Positions 29,734 through 40,144 of a stretch of 64,000 nucleotides of DNA are shown here, piece after piece. A program made the translations under genes and the position numbers. The notes under the pieces are model-generated. The model saw nothing but the letters and a program-made list of their open reading frames with translations. It did not search any database and was not told where the DNA came from. Each line of letters opens with the position of its first letter. The first letter of the stretch is position 1. Origin of the DNA: an uncultured Bacteroidota bacterium (GTDB taxonomy: Bacteria; Bacteroidota; Bacteroidia; Bacteroidales; SZUA-534); contig CAMKOM010000008.1 of assembly GCA_946414435.1 (NCBI GenBank), forward strand, positions 47,602 through 111,601, in the 5' to 3' direction.

Positions 29734-30126
29734 CTATTTCTTACTGCTGTTGTTTTTTGCCTCAACGCTCAGCGTCGCGTGCGGAACAGCTCGCAAGCGC
29801 TCTTTCGGAATGAGTTGGCCCGTCTCGCGGCATATGCCGTAAGTCTTATTTTCAATGCGGATAAGTGCAGCTTTCAAGTGTTGGATGAATTTCTCCTGAT
29901 GTTGGGCAAGACGTCCGGTTTCCTCACGCGAGAGCACGCTTGCGCCCTCTTCAAGCACCTTAAATGTAGGCGATGTGTCAAGGGTGTCATTTCCGTCAGA
30001 ATGCGAAAGCGTTTGACACAAAATGTCATACTCCTCTTGAGCTTTTGCAAGCTTCTCGAGTATTATCTGCTTAAATTCAGCCAGCTCCTCATCGGAATAC
30101 CTGACTTTAGGTTGTTCTTCGCTCAT
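29734..30126 (-). CDS. TraR/DksA family protein
   Basis: LHHL-like coiled coil and ALIRIENKTYGICRETGQLIPKERLRAVPHATLSVEAK. Confidence 0.85.
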   Translation of the reverse strand: MSEEQPKVRYSDEELAEFKQIILEKLAKAQEEYDILCQTLSHSDGNDTLDTSPTFKVLEEGASVLSREETGRLAQHQEKFIQHLKAALIRIENKTYGICRETGQLIPKERLRAVPHATLSVEAKNNSSKK

Positions 30127-30323
30127 AGTGGTATGGTTTTATTGGGCGTTAAAAGTAGCCGTTTGCAGTGTATGACCTTGGTGGCTGCTATGGTTTTTAA
30201 CAACATAATATTAACAATGATGGCATGTCGGTTGAATAACAGCAGCTTTGAATGTGATATATAGTAATTAATTCCTTCTTTCTCTTGATTTTTCTCACAA
30301 TAAGGTTTTGAATAAAAAAAACA

Positions 30324-30331
30324 TACATTTG
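30324..30331 (+). promoter_or_regulatory. Candidate -7 element (TACATTTG) for thrH-like gene
   Basis: TAnnTTTG match ~45 nt upstream of ATG 30376; no well-spaced -33. Confidence 0.3.
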
Positions 30332-30375
30332 TGAATGTCAATTTTTAAGTAGAACCGATTTATAACATATTGATT

Positions 30376-30981
30376 ATGTGGATTGTATGCGCTGATTTGG
30401 AGGGCGTTTTTGTGCCAGAGGTTTGGATAAATTTCGCAAAAAAAACCGGCATCGACGCACTGAAACTCACGACTCGCGATATTAAGGATTACGATGAGTT
30501 GATGCGCTATCGGTTGAAAATCCTCGATGAACATAATTTGAAAATACAAGATATTCAAGGTGTTATTGCTACAATGAAACCACTCGAGGGTGCTCTCGAG
30601 TTTACTCGTTGGCTGCGTCGCGTCACACGGTTTGCAATTGTGTCCGACACTTTTGTTGAATTTGCCAAACCGCTGATGGAACAACTTGAAAACCCATTTT
30701 TGCTCTGCCACTCACTTGAAATTGACGCCACTGGTCGTGTTGTTGACTACAAACTACGCCAACCTGACCCCAAACGCCGCACTGTTGAGGCATTCCAGAG
30801 CCTTAAATACAAAGTGCTCGCCTTCGGTGATTCGTATAACGACATTCCGATGGTAGAATCGGCCGATGTGGGCATTCTTTACTGCCCGCCTGATAACGTG
30901 GTACGCGACTATCCGCAGTTTCCTGTGGCTCGTAACCTCAGCGAACTGAAAGCGCTCATTGAGAAATATGTTTGTGAGTAG
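30376..30981 (+). CDS. thrH: Bifunctional phosphoserine phosphatase/homoserine phosphotransferase-like HAD protein
   Basis: MWIVCADLEGVFVPEVWINFAKKTGI (DLEG ThrH signature), IVSDTF, AFGDSYNDIPMVESADVGILY. Confidence 0.88.
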   Translation: MWIVCADLEGVFVPEVWINFAKKTGIDALKLTTRDIKDYDELMRYRLKILDEHNLKIQDIQGVIATMKPLEGALEFTRWLRRVTRFAIVSDTFVEFAKPLMEQLENPFLLCHSLEIDATGRVVDYKLRQPDPKRRTVEAFQSLKYKVLAFGDSYNDIPMVESADVGILYCPPDNVVRDYPQFPVARNLSELKALIEKYVCE

Positions 30982-31057
30982 AAGTTGTTTTGAACGATTG
31001 TGCCAAAACATGAGTGAGTCGGTATAGGCCCGGGAAGGTTCGCGTCGAAAGATGGCC

Positions 31058-31273
31058 TTATTTTTCTTTAGTTTTCATAAAAATCAAGTACATGGCGCCG
31101 GCCACCGATCCAAGCGACAGTAACACCGTCAGCAGGGGTTTAGTGTCAAGAATGGCGTCGAGTTTGAAGCCTCCCCACACACCTAAAAGAATAATGCCAA
31201 GCATTTCGAACGCAACGCCCGAATACTTGGCATAATTGTTAACGTTTTTCAGATTATCATTTTTGCTCGACAT
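31058..31273 (-). CDS. AtpZ/AtpI-like F0F1-ATPase associated small membrane protein
   Basis: YAKYSGVAFEMLGIILLGVWGGFKLDAILDTKPLLTVLLSLGSVAGAMYLIF. Confidence 0.75.
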   Translation of the reverse strand: MSSKNDNLKNVNNYAKYSGVAFEMLGIILLGVWGGFKLDAILDTKPLLTVLLSLGSVAGAMYLIFMKTKEK

Positions 31274-31631
31274 GGGCTTGCGGTGCTTTGCTGCCGTCCA
31301 TCTTGCAGTTGCCCGTGAAGGTAGCACCCGGCTCAATGGCCAGCTTCGTTGTCGAAATGTCGCCCAGAATAGCCGCCGTGCTCTTCAGCACCAGCAATTC
31401 GGCAACAAAAATTTTGCCTTCAACCTTGCCTTCGATTTCAGAATTCTTGCAGGTAATCTGGCCGTTGATGTCGCCAGTCGGGCCAATTACAATCTTGCCC
31501 GATATTTTAAGGTTGCCCGTCACCTTACCGTCGATGCGCATATCACCGTTGCAGTCGATGTCGCCTTTGATGGTTGTTCCGCCGCCAATGATATTAATTT
31601 GGTCGCGCAGTGATTCAGTTTCTTTTGCCAT
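31257..31631 (-). CDS. Bactofilin (polymer-forming cytoskeletal protein)
   Basis: INIIGGGTTIKGDIDCNGDMRIDGKVTGNLKISGKIVIGPTGDINGQITCKNSEIEGKVEGKIFV. Confidence 0.93.
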   Translation of the reverse strand: MAKETESLRDQINIIGGGTTIKGDIDCNGDMRIDGKVTGNLKISGKIVIGPTGDINGQITCKNSEIEGKVEGKIFVAELLVLKSTAAILGDISTTKLAIEPGATFTGNCKMDGSKAPQAHVEQK

Positions 31632-31702
31632 AGTCAGTTTAAGTTGATGTTTTCAAAAGTGCCCAAAGATAGTTTTTTATGCGGAAATCCGCCCGAAATG
31701 GC

Positions 31703-31736
31703 AAAAAAAACGCACCGCTGAAAAACAACGGTGCGC
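31703..31736 (-). terminator. Terminator after fabH operon (minus strand)
   Basis: CGCACCG-ctgaaaaacaa-CGGTGCG with an A-run on the + strand (T-run on -). Confidence 0.7.
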
Positions 31737-31760
31737 TGTAGTATGGTTTGTCAGCAGAAT

Positions 31761-32762
31761 CTATTTTCCGTCGTACCCCCACTTCAGGTAGATCGCGCCC
31801 CAAGTGAAACCTGCGCCGAACGATGACAGAATCAGGTTGTCGCCCTTGTGCAGACGGTTTTCCCACTCGTGCAGGCACAATGGGATGGTGGCCGATGTGG
31901 TGTTGCCGTACTTTTGGATGTTTATCATCACCTTTTCGGGCGAAAGGTCCATCTGGCGCGCCACAGCGTCGATGATTCGCAAGTTGGCCTGATGCGGAAC
32001 TAGCCACGCCAGAGTATCGGCTGTGATGCCGTTGCGTTTCATAACATCAACCGACGCTTCGGCCATATGCGTCACAGCGTATTTGAACACTGTGCGGCCT
32101 TCCTGATAAACAAAATGCTCGCGGTTGGCAACTGTCTCGGCCGATGCCGGATGGCACGAGCCGCCAGCCTTCATATACAAATAGTTGCGGCCAACACCGT
32201 CGCTTTGCGCAATGAAATCGATGACGCCCGTTCCATCGTCCGATGGCTCGATGAGCATTGCGGCAGCGCCGTCGCCAAAGAGCGGACAGGTTGAGCGGTC
32301 GGTGTAATCGACGATTGACGACATCTTTTCTGCCGTCACCAGCAGCACTTTCTTGAACTGCCCCGACTCAACGTACATTTTGGCTGTGATAAGCGTGTAG
32401 ATGAAGCCCGAGCAGCCCGCGTTGATGTCGAAGTGCATGGCGTTTTTGATGCCCACCTTGTCGGCGATGATGCTTGCCGTTGCCGGGAAAGGCATATCGG
32501 GTGTAACCGTCGCGCAAAGCACCAAATCAATCTCGTCGGGATTGGTGCCTGTTTTTTCAAACAGCTGGCGCACAGCACGTTCGCCCATATACGACGAGCC
32601 TTCGCCTTCAATTTTGAGAATATGCCGTTCCTTGATGCCCACGCGGGTGGTTATCCACTCGTCGTTGGTATCAACCATTCGGCTCAATTCGTCATTGGTG
32701 AGCACATAATCAGGCACATACGCTCCAATGCCGGAAATTTTTGCCCGAATCTTTTCTGTCAT
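31761..32762 (-). CDS. fabH: 3-oxoacyl-ACP synthase III
   Basis: [56 protein letters not shown]. Confidence 0.95.
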   Translation of the reverse strand: MTEKIRAKISGIGAYVPDYVLTNDELSRMVDTNDEWITTRVGIKERHILKIEGEGSSYMGERAVRQLFEKTGTNPDEIDLVLCATVTPDMPFPATASIIADKVGIKNAMHFDINAGCSGFIYTLITAKMYVESGQFKKVLLVTAEKMSSIVDYTDRSTCPLFGDGAAAMLIEPSDDGTGVIDFIAQSDGVGRNYLYMKAGGSCHPASAETVANREHFVYQEGRTVFKYAVTHMAEASVDVMKRNGITADTLAWLVPHQANLRIIDAVARQMDLSPEKVMINIQKYGNTTSATIPLCLHEWENRLHKGDNLILSSFGAGFTWGAIYLKWGYDGK

Positions 32763-33703
32763 TACTTATACAATTCGCAGATTTTTTCTGAAACCTTGGC
32801 TTCAATCATTTTCTTGGTTTGCAGAATCATTGTCTTAATAGCCTTGTCGTTCGAGATGCCGTGGCCGATTAGCACAATGCCGTTGACTCCCAGCACCGGA
32901 ACAGCGCCGGTGTTCTCGAAGTTGAACTTCTCGAAGAAGTCGTCGGTAAGGCCTTTCTTGCGGATAATCTTGTAAAGACCCTCAGCCTCTTTCAGAACAA
33001 TATTGCCTGTGAATCCGTCGGTTACAACCACGTCGGCGGGACAGTTGCCCAGCAGCTGGTTGCCCTCAATGTTGCCGATGAAGTTGAAGTCCTTGGTGTC
33101 GGCCATAGCCTCGTAGGTGCTCTTGGTGACAAGGTTGCCCTTTGCCGGCTCGGCGCCGATGTTGAGCAGAGCCACTTTGGGGTCGGCAATGCCGTACATC
33201 TGCTTAGCATAAACAGAGCCGATTTGTGCGTACTGGTAGAGCACGTCGGGGCGGCAGTCGGCATTCAGGCCCACATCGAGCAGTAGCGTCGGGGTGCCCT
33301 CGAACTGCGGCATCTCACTTGAGATGCACGGCCGGATGACTCCCGGAATGGCCTTGATTGTGTACATTGCGCCAACGAGCATTGCCCCGGTGCTACCGGC
33401 GCTCGCAAATCCGTCTATCAGTTTTTTCTGAAGATAGCCGAAACCAACGGTGATGCTTGAGTTCGGTTTGGCTGTGAAAGCCTTTGCGGGATGGTCGCCC
33501 ATCTCGATAACCTCCTGTGCGTCAACAATGTCGAACACGCTTGCGTCGAAATTCTCACGCTGGCAGATGGCCTCGATTTTGTCTTTCGGACCGAACAGCA
33601 CCAACTTAACATCAGCAGGAAGCTCTTTTTGCGCCAAAATCGCACCTAAAACGGTTGCTTCGGGCGCAAAATCTCCTCCCATTATGTCAACTCCGATTCT
33701 CAT
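32762..33703 (-). CDS. plsX: Phosphate acyltransferase
   Basis: [53 protein letters not shown]. Confidence 0.95.
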   Translation of the reverse strand: MRIGVDIMGGDFAPEATVLGAILAQKELPADVKLVLFGPKDKIEAICQRENFDASVFDIVDAQEVIEMGDHPAKAFTAKPNSSITVGFGYLQKKLIDGFASAGSTGAMLVGAMYTIKAIPGVIRPCISSEMPQFEGTPTLLLDVGLNADCRPDVLYQYAQIGSVYAKQMYGIADPKVALLNIGAEPAKGNLVTKSTYEAMADTKDFNFIGNIEGNQLLGNCPADVVVTDGFTGNIVLKEAEGLYKIIRKKGLTDDFFEKFNFENTGAVPVLGVNGIVLIGHGISNDKAIKTMILQTKKMIEAKVSEKICELYK

Positions 33704-33756
33704 TTTTTGAGCAATTTTTGTTAATCAAGGTTCATTCTCACTGTCAAGGCAGCTTG

Positions 33757-33939
33757 TTAGGCAACAGTTTTTTCGATTGCCAATTTGCCACGATAGTAGC
33801 CGCACTCAGGGCATACGTGGTGATATTCAACGGGTGCACCGCAGTTTGAGCATACAGCTACGGTTGGTGCAACTGCCTTGTAGTGAGTTCTTCTCTTGCG
33901 ACCTCTTTCTTTAGAGTGTCTGTGTTTTGGATGTGCCAT
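33757..33939 (-). CDS. rpmF: 50S ribosomal protein L32
   Basis: MAHPKHRHSKERGRKRRTHYKAVAPTVAVCSNCGAPVEYHHVCPECGYYRGK. Confidence 0.97.
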   Translation of the reverse strand: MAHPKHRHSKERGRKRRTHYKAVAPTVAVCSNCGAPVEYHHVCPECGYYRGKLAIEKTVA

Positions 33940-33951
33940 TTTTGATAATAT

Positions 33952-34470
33952 TTAATTGTTAATCAAATCTTTCAATTTATCCCAGCGTGGGTCGGTTGCC
34001 TGACCGTCGGACTGGTTTACCATAATTTTGTCAAGTCTTTCTATCATTTCCGGGTCGCAGCCAGAATGACCGTTCTCGTCGTCGGGATGGTATTTCTGTG
34101 CTGGTATGGCAAGGCTGATGAACTCATAGATGTACTGCCGCAAATCAAGATGTGTCTCGTTGCGCGCAATTACCACCAACTCGTCCGACACCTCGCCTGG
34201 CTCGTCGCCTTGCTCAAAGTACAGATGCCCCGATTGCTCAATTGGCATATCGAATTCGTCGAGGCAGCGGTCGCAAGTTACAGTGACCTTGCCAGTCAGA
34301 TTGAAAGTCGCATCTACGCCCGTGCTGCGCTTTGTAAGGTCGACAACAACGTGTATTGAGCACTTTTTCACCTCCGACTCTGGGAATGACTCAAAGAACT
34401 TGTCGGCAACATCGAACTCGTATCGGTGCTTGCCTTCTTTCAAATCGTTGATTGGAATTATATAGTCCAT
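33952..34470 (-). CDS. DUF177 (YceD) family protein
   Basis: Upstream of rpmF in fab/plsX operon; VTCDRCLDEFDMPIEQSGHLYFEQ. Confidence 0.88.
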   Translation of the reverse strand: MDYIIPINDLKEGKHRYEFDVADKFFESFPESEVKKCSIHVVVDLTKRSTGVDATFNLTGKVTVTCDRCLDEFDMPIEQSGHLYFEQGDEPGEVSDELVVIARNETHLDLRQYIYEFISLAIPAQKYHPDDENGHSGCDPEMIERLDKIMVNQSDGQATDPRWDKLKDLINN

Positions 34471-34959
34471 ATCAAGCCTAAAAAATTCGTGCAAAAGTAA
34501 AACTAAATATCGAATTCGGAAAAAAGGGCGCAAAATATTGTTAGTGCTCGTAATTCCCGAACTGATAGTTAGTTAGCGCATTGCCGACAGAAACGCTCCG
34601 CGCTGTTTTGCATTGTTTTGCCCGTTGAGAGAGCAAATTCTATGCCAAAAAACTGTCGATATGAACAGGATGTGTGGATAAAATTCGCGGTATCCGACAG
34701 CCATATATTATGGGACGGGTTGTTATATTATAAATACGTGGTGCACCTCGTATCTATTGTGGCAACGATAATAACTATTATGCAAGTGAGAAACTAATAC
34801 GCAGGGGCCTGCGCGCCCCCGATTATTATGTGGATGATTGCGTGAGAGTACCACTTTGGAAGAAAATCGCATCCCTATTTACCAAAAAAGGTAAAAAAAT
34901 ATTCGTCGGAGCGAGAAATGTGCGATTCGCTAATACTATAAGGAATAGAAAATCTGTGT

Positions 34960-34977
34960 TCCCGATCCCTATCGGGA
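34960..34977. repeat. Intergenic palindrome TCCCGATccctATCGGGA
   Basis: Perfect 7-bp arms, 4-nt loop. Confidence 0.6.
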
Positions 34978-35230
34978 CAGTGTAGTCTGTGCGAGAAAAA
35001 TCCGCGTCATCGGCATTTGTAAATTTCCAATTCGTAATAGAAATACGTAATTCAAAACCAAAACGCGCATATTTTGCGTCTATTCATAATAAAATGTCGA
35101 TTTTTGCGCGGTAAAAATTATAAAGTGTAAAACTGAAAATTGTGGGGCTCGGGAACAGATACAAATTTCTCGTACCCTAAAATTCGTGCTGACAATGTTA
35201 TTTTGCAAAGTGAAATCAGAAAGCGATAAA

Positions 35231-36304
35231 ATGAAAAAGGCAATTTTGAAACTGGCCGACGGCTCTGAATATGAGGGCTTTTCGTTCGGCTGCGAGCGGT
35301 CGGTGGCGGGCGAGTTGGTCTTCTACACGGCAATGACGGGCTACCCCGAAAGTTTGAGCGACCCGTCGTACCGCGGACAGATTCTCATCCCGACCTACCC
35401 AATGATTGGCAACTACGGCGTGCCTGGCGACGAGACGGTCAACGGCGTGTCAAGGTTTTTTGAATCGGACCGCATACAGTGCTCGGCGCTCGTAATTTCC
35501 GACTATTCAGAACGTTACAGCCACTGGGACTCGCGCCGAAGCCTTGGCCAATGGCTCAAGGAGTGGCAGGTGCCTGGCATCTGCGGCATCGACACGCGCG
35601 CGCTCACCAAAAAACTGCGCGAGCAGGGCTCAATGCCGGGCAAAATCATCTTCGACAACGTCGACGTGCCCTTTTACGACCCCAACAAGGACAACCTTGT
35701 GGCGCAGGTTTCCACAAAAGAAGTATCTACCTATGGTACAGGACGATACAAAGTTTTGCTGGTTGATTGCGGAATGAAAAACAACATTCTGCGCTGCCTT
35801 TTGAAGTACGACGTTACCGTGAAGCGCGTGCCTTGGGACTACGATTTCACCGCTGAGGATTACGACGGCCTTTTCATCTCGAACGGCCCTGGCGACCCCG
35901 CGCAGTGCACGGCCACTATCGCTCACATTAGCAAGGCTTTACAGCAAGACCGACCGATAATGGGCATATGCCTTGGCAATCAGTTGCTTGCTCTTGCCGC
36001 TGGCGCGAAAACTTACAAGTTGAAATACGGCCACCGCAGTCATAATCAGCCCGTTAAGGTGCCTGGAACGCACCAATGCTTCATCACGTCGCAGAACCAC
36101 GGATTTGCCATCGACGGCGAGACGCTGCCCGCCGACTGGGAGCCAATGTTCGTCAACCTGAACGACGGCACCAACGAGGGCATCCGCCATCGCTCTAAAC
36201 CGTTCTTTTCCACACAGTTCCACCCCGAGGCATCGAGCGGACCAGAGGACACAGAGCCGCTCTTTGCGGAGTTTTTCAACAATATGGTAAAATATAGAAA
36301 ATAA
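35231..36304 (+). CDS. carA: Carbamoyl-phosphate synthase small subunit
   Basis: ILKLADGSEYEGFSFG...GELVFYTAMTGYPESLSDPSYRGQI; GICLGNQLLALAAGAKTYKLKYGHR. Confidence 0.95.
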   Translation: MKKAILKLADGSEYEGFSFGCERSVAGELVFYTAMTGYPESLSDPSYRGQILIPTYPMIGNYGVPGDETVNGVSRFFESDRIQCSALVISDYSERYSHWDSRRSLGQWLKEWQVPGICGIDTRALTKKLREQGSMPGKIIFDNVDVPFYDPNKDNLVAQVSTKEVSTYGTGRYKVLLVDCGMKNNILRCLLKYDVTVKRVPWDYDFTAEDYDGLFISNGPGDPAQCTATIAHISKALQQDRPIMGICLGNQLLALAAGAKTYKLKYGHRSHNQPVKVPGTHQCFITSQNHGFAIDGETLPADWEPMFVNLNDGTNEGIRHRSKPFFSTQFHPEASSGPEDTEPLFAEFFNNMVKYRK

Positions 36305-36311
36305 GATAGTT

Positions 36312-39300
36312 ATGGAAGATTGCAAGAGAATATTGGTTCTGGGTTCGGGCGCGCTGAAAATCGGTGAGTCGGGCGAGTTCGACTACTCGGGCTCGCAGGC
36401 GCTCAAGGCCTTGCGCGAGGAGGGCAAATTCACCATCCTAATCAATCCGAACATTGCCACGGTGCAGACTTCGGAAGGCATTGCCGATTTGATTTACTAT
36501 CTGCCTGTTACGCCCGAATTTGTGGAGAAAGTCATCCAAAAGGAACGGCCCGACGCCATTATGCTCGCCTTTGGCGGTCAGACGGCGCTGAACTGCGGCG
36601 TATCGCTTTATAAATCAGGAATTTTAGAGAAATATAACGTCAAGGTTCTGGGCACGCCCGTCGAGGCCATCATCAACACTGAGGACCGTGAACTGTTTGC
36701 CGAAATGATGCACAAAATCGGCGTTAAGACTGCTAAAAGTGTGGCTGTCAACTCGATAGACGAGGCAATGAGCGTTGTGCGCGAAATCGGTTACCCTGTG
36801 ATTGTGCGCGCCGCCTACACGCTGGGCGGCCTGGGTTCGGGCTTCTGCTCAAACGACGCCGAACTGGAGCGGCTTGCGCAGACGGCCTTCTCATACTCGC
36901 CGCAGATTCTTATCGAGAAATCGCTGAAAGGCTGGAAAGAGATTGAATATGAGGTGGTTCGCGACCGCTACGACAACTGCATCACCGTCTGCAATATGGA
37001 GAATTTCGACCCGCTGGGCATCCACACGGGCGAGAGCGTGGTGGTGGCGCCTTCGCAGACGCTGAGCAACCACGAGTACCATCTTCTGCGCAGCATCGCC
37101 ATAAAAATTGTGCGCGAGGTGGGCATTGTGGGCGAGTGCAACGTGCAGTACGCGCTCGACCCGAATTCTGACGACTACCGCGTGATTGAGGTGAACGCCC
37201 GATTGAGCCGCTCGTCGGCGCTGGCGTCGAAGGCGACGGGTTATCCGCTGGCCGCCGTGGCCGCCAAACTGGGCCTGGGCTACGGTTTGGACGAGATTCC
37301 GAACGCCGTCACCAAAGTTACTTCGGCCTGCTTCGAGCCCGCGCTCGACTATGTTGTGTGCAAAATTCCGCGCTGGGACCTTGGTAAGTTCGAGGGAGTC
37401 AGCAAGTTAATCGGCTCGTCAATGAAGTCGGTGGGCGAGGTTATGTCAATCGGCCGCACCTTTGAGGAGGCCATTCAGAAGGGCCTGCGTATGGTGGGAC
37501 AAGGAATGCACGGCTTTGTGGGCAACACCATCAGCATCCCCGACCTTGATTTTGAACTGAACAACCCAACCGACAAGCGCGTGGCCGCCATCGAGATTGC
37601 CTTCGACCGCGGCTATTCGGTTGAGCGTCTGCACGATATGACCAAAATCGACAAGTGGTTTCTGGCTCGGTTGGAGAACATCCACCGACTGAAACTCGAA
37701 CTGGCCAAATGCAACTCAATCAGCGAGATAAGCGCCGAACTTATGCGCGAGGCCAAGCAAATGGGCTACAGCGATTATCAGATTGGTAAAATTGTATTGA
37801 AAGACAATAAGATAGACGCTCACGCAAAGGGCATCGAAGTGCGCGAATATCGATTGAAACTTGGCATCAAACCTGTTGTTAAACAGATAGATACGCTCGC
37901 GGGCGAATATCCTGCGCAGACCAACTACTTGTATCTGACCTACAACGGCACGGAGAACGACATCAGTTTCGAGCAAGACGGACGCTCGGTAATTGTCTTG
38001 GGTTCAGGCGCTTACCGCATCGGCTCGTCGGTTGAGTTCGACTGGTGCGGAGTGGCGGCCGTGAAGAAGATTCAGGAAATGGGCTACCGCGCCATTATGA
38101 TAAATTACAACCCCGAAACCGTCAGCACCGACTACGACGTGTGCGACCGCCTGTTCTTCGACGAGTTGACGCTGGAGCGCGTGCTCGACATCTGCAGTCT
38201 GGAACAGCCGAAGGGCGTCATCGTCTCAACTGGCGGGCAGATTCCGAACAATCTTGCGTTGCTGCTTGACAGTCAGGGAATTAATATTCTTGGAACATCG
38301 GCAAAATCGATTGATATGGCCGAAGACCGTCAGAAATTTTCGGCAATGTGCGACTCGCTCGGCATCGACCAACCACGCTGGAAGGAACTTTCGAGCATCA
38401 ACGACATCTACAGTTTTGTTGACGAGGTGGGGCTGCCCGTGCTCATCCGCCCGTCGTATGTGCTGTCGGGCGCGGCAATGCGCGTGGTTTCGAGCCGCGA
38501 CGAACTGGAGAACGCCCTGCACAACGCGGCGGTGGTGAGTCAGGAACATCCTGTGGTTGTCACGGAGTTTCTGCAGCACGCCAAAGAGGTTGAAATTGAC
38601 GCAGTTGCGCAAAACGGCATCATCAAATGCTACGCCATCAGCGAGCATATTGAGTATGCTGGTGTCCACTCGGGCGACGCCACGGTGGTCTTCCCCGCGC
38701 AGAAACTCTACTATGAGACGGTCCGTCGTATCAAAAACATTTCCAAACAGATAGCACAGGCTCTGAACATCTCGGGGCCGTTCAATATCCAATTTTTGGC
38801 CAAAGACAACGCGCTGCGCGTGATTGAGTGCAACCTGCGGGCGTCGCGGAGTTTCCCGTTTGTGTCGAAAATCACCAAATTCAACTTCATCGGAATGGCC
38901 ACCGAAATTATGCTCGGCAAAGAGGTTGAGCCTTACGGTAAAACGTTCGCTGACATTGATTATGTGGGAGTTAAGTCGTCGCAATTCTCGTTTGCGCGTC
39001 TGCTCAAAGCCGACCCTGTTCTGGGCGTGGATATGGCTTCGACGGGCGAGGCGGCCTGCATTGGCGACAACTATCACGAGGCGCTGCTGAAGAGTATGCT
39101 CTCGGTTGGGCACCGCATTCCGTCGCCCGACAAGGGAGTGCTCATCTCGTCGGGAACGTCGAAGTCGAAGGTTGAACTGCTGGAGGCTTCGCGAATGCTG
39201 AAGGAGAAGGGCTACAAACTCTACGCCACAAGCGGCACGGCGGCGTTTATGGCCGACAACGGTATTGAGGCGGAGGTTGTTCACTGGCCCGACTCGGAGA

Positions 39301-39530
39301 AAAAGCCGAACGTGCTCGACTGCATCGCGGCGCAAAAGATTGATTTAGTTATCAATATTCCGAAAAACCACACGCAGCGCGAGTTGGAGAACGGTCACAA
39401 AATCCGTCGCGCCGCCGTTGACCACAACATCCCGCTCATCACCAACGCCCGCCTTGCAAGCGCCTACATCTGGTCGGTTTGCAAGATTGGCATTGAGGGG
39501 CTGGGAATTAGGCATTGGGGGGAGTATTAG
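36312..39530 (+). CDS. carB: Carbamoyl-phosphate synthase large subunit
   Basis: 1072 aa, duplicated ATP-grasp halves; KILVLGSGALKIGESGEFDYSGSQALKALREEG; C-terminal MGS-like domain. Confidence 0.96.
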   Translation: MEDCKRILVLGSGALKIGESGEFDYSGSQALKALREEGKFTILINPNIATVQTSEGIADLIYYLPVTPEFVEKVIQKERPDAIMLAFGGQTALNCGVSLYKSGILEKYNVKVLGTPVEAIINTEDRELFAEMMHKIGVKTAKSVAVNSIDEAMSVVREIGYPVIVRAAYTLGGLGSGFCSNDAELERLAQTAFSYSPQILIEKSLKGWKEIEYEVVRDRYDNCITVCNMENFDPLGIHTGESVVVAPSQTLSNHEYHLLRSIAIKIVREVGIVGECNVQYALDPNSDDYRVIEVNARLSRSSALASKATGYPLAAVAAKLGLGYGLDEIPNAVTKVTSACFEPALDYVVCKIPRWDLGKFEGVSKLIGSSMKSVGEVMSIGRTFEEAIQKGLRMVGQGMHGFVGNTISIPDLDFELNNPTDKRVAAIEIAFDRGYSVERLHDMTKIDKWFLARLENIHRLKLELAKCNSISEISAELMREAKQMGYSDYQIGKIVLKDNKIDAHAKGIEVREYRLKLGIKPVVKQIDTLAGEYPAQTNYLYLTYNGTENDISFEQDGRSVIVLGSGAYRIGSSVEFDWCGVAAVKKIQEMGYRAIMINYNPETVSTDYDVCDRLFFDELTLERVLDICSLEQPKGVIVSTGGQIPNNLALLLDSQGINILGTSAKSIDMAEDRQKFSAMCDSLGIDQPRWKELSSINDIYSFVDEVGLPVLIRPSYVLSGAAMRVVSSRDELENALHNAAVVSQEHPVVVTEFLQHAKEVEIDAVAQNGIIKCYAISEHIEYAGVHSGDATVVFPAQKLYYETVRRIKNISKQIAQALNISGPFNIQFLAKDNALRVIECNLRASRSFPFVSKITKFNFIGMATEIMLGKEVEPYGKTFADIDYVGVKSSQFSFARLLKADPVLGVDMASTGEAACIGDNYHEALLKSMLSVGHRIPSPDKGVLISSGTSKSKVELLEASRMLKEKGYKLYATSGTAAFMADNGIEAEVVHWPDSEKKPNVLDCIAAQKIDLVINIPKNHTQRELENGHKIRRAAVDHNIPLITNARLASAYIWSVCKIGIEGLGIRHWGEY

Positions 39531-39642
39531 TGGAGGTGATGGGTGTTGGCTATTTAGGAGTTAAAAATTAATTGGAAATATTTAGGAACGTCATATTATG
39601 GTGTCTGATTAATCGATAAAACATTTCACCAATTAAACGACA

Positions 39643-39993
39643 ATGAAACCCATCGCAGAAGGTCATACAAAAGTTATTCTTAAGGCCGAAATCCGACGCA
39701 GATTGTTTTGCGTTTCAAGGACACAATGACGGCCTACAACGGAATGAAACAGGGGCCTGTAGGAGAAGGGGGCACTGGCTAACCTCATATCGGCGCGGCT
39801 AATGGAGCTGTTCGCTGGTGTGGGGGGACGAGAAGCATTTTGTTAGATTACTGCCTGACAATGAGCAATTTTGCTTAAGACCTAAGTGCTGCCGCTGCGC
39901 GTGATTGTGCGTAATGTAGCGGCAGGGTTTATTGACAAGTGATTCGGCGTTGAGGCTTACAAAGAGGTTTGCAAGAAGGTTTACGGGGAGTAA
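39643..39993 (+). pseudogene. purC: Degraded phosphoribosylaminoimidazole-succinocarboxamide synthase (purC) remnant
   Basis: Hand three-frame reading: MKPIAEGHTKVILKAE / PTQIVLRFKDTMTAYNGMKQGPVGE / NLISARLMELFAGVG / KHFVRLLPDNEQFCLRPK / VLPLRVIVRNVAAG / FGVEAYKEVCKKVYGE*; SAICAR synthetase motifs (EGxTK, FKDxxTAxNG, PLxVxVRNxAAG) split by frameshifts and stops, with a large 3' internal deletion. Confidence 0.85.
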
Positions 39994-40144
39994 AAGAGTG
40001 TGAGTGGTTACTCGCTTTTACCATTATTCCTTATAAATTATATACTTACGCCTAATAATAATTGCCAATTCAACTTTTATCGAGTAATACTGAAAAAATT
40101 TTGTTTTTCTTTGCGCCGATTTTCAAACCATAAGGAGATTTCTA

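Noticed and set aside
38226-39335. 369-aa antisense ORF inside carB
   Set aside because: Shadow ORF; the sense strand is unambiguous CarB
39889-39925. CTGCCGCT...AGCGGCAG inverted repeat as a possible ncRNA/terminator
   Set aside because: Falls within the purC pseudogene segment encoding LPLRVIVRNVAAG; explained as coding remnant
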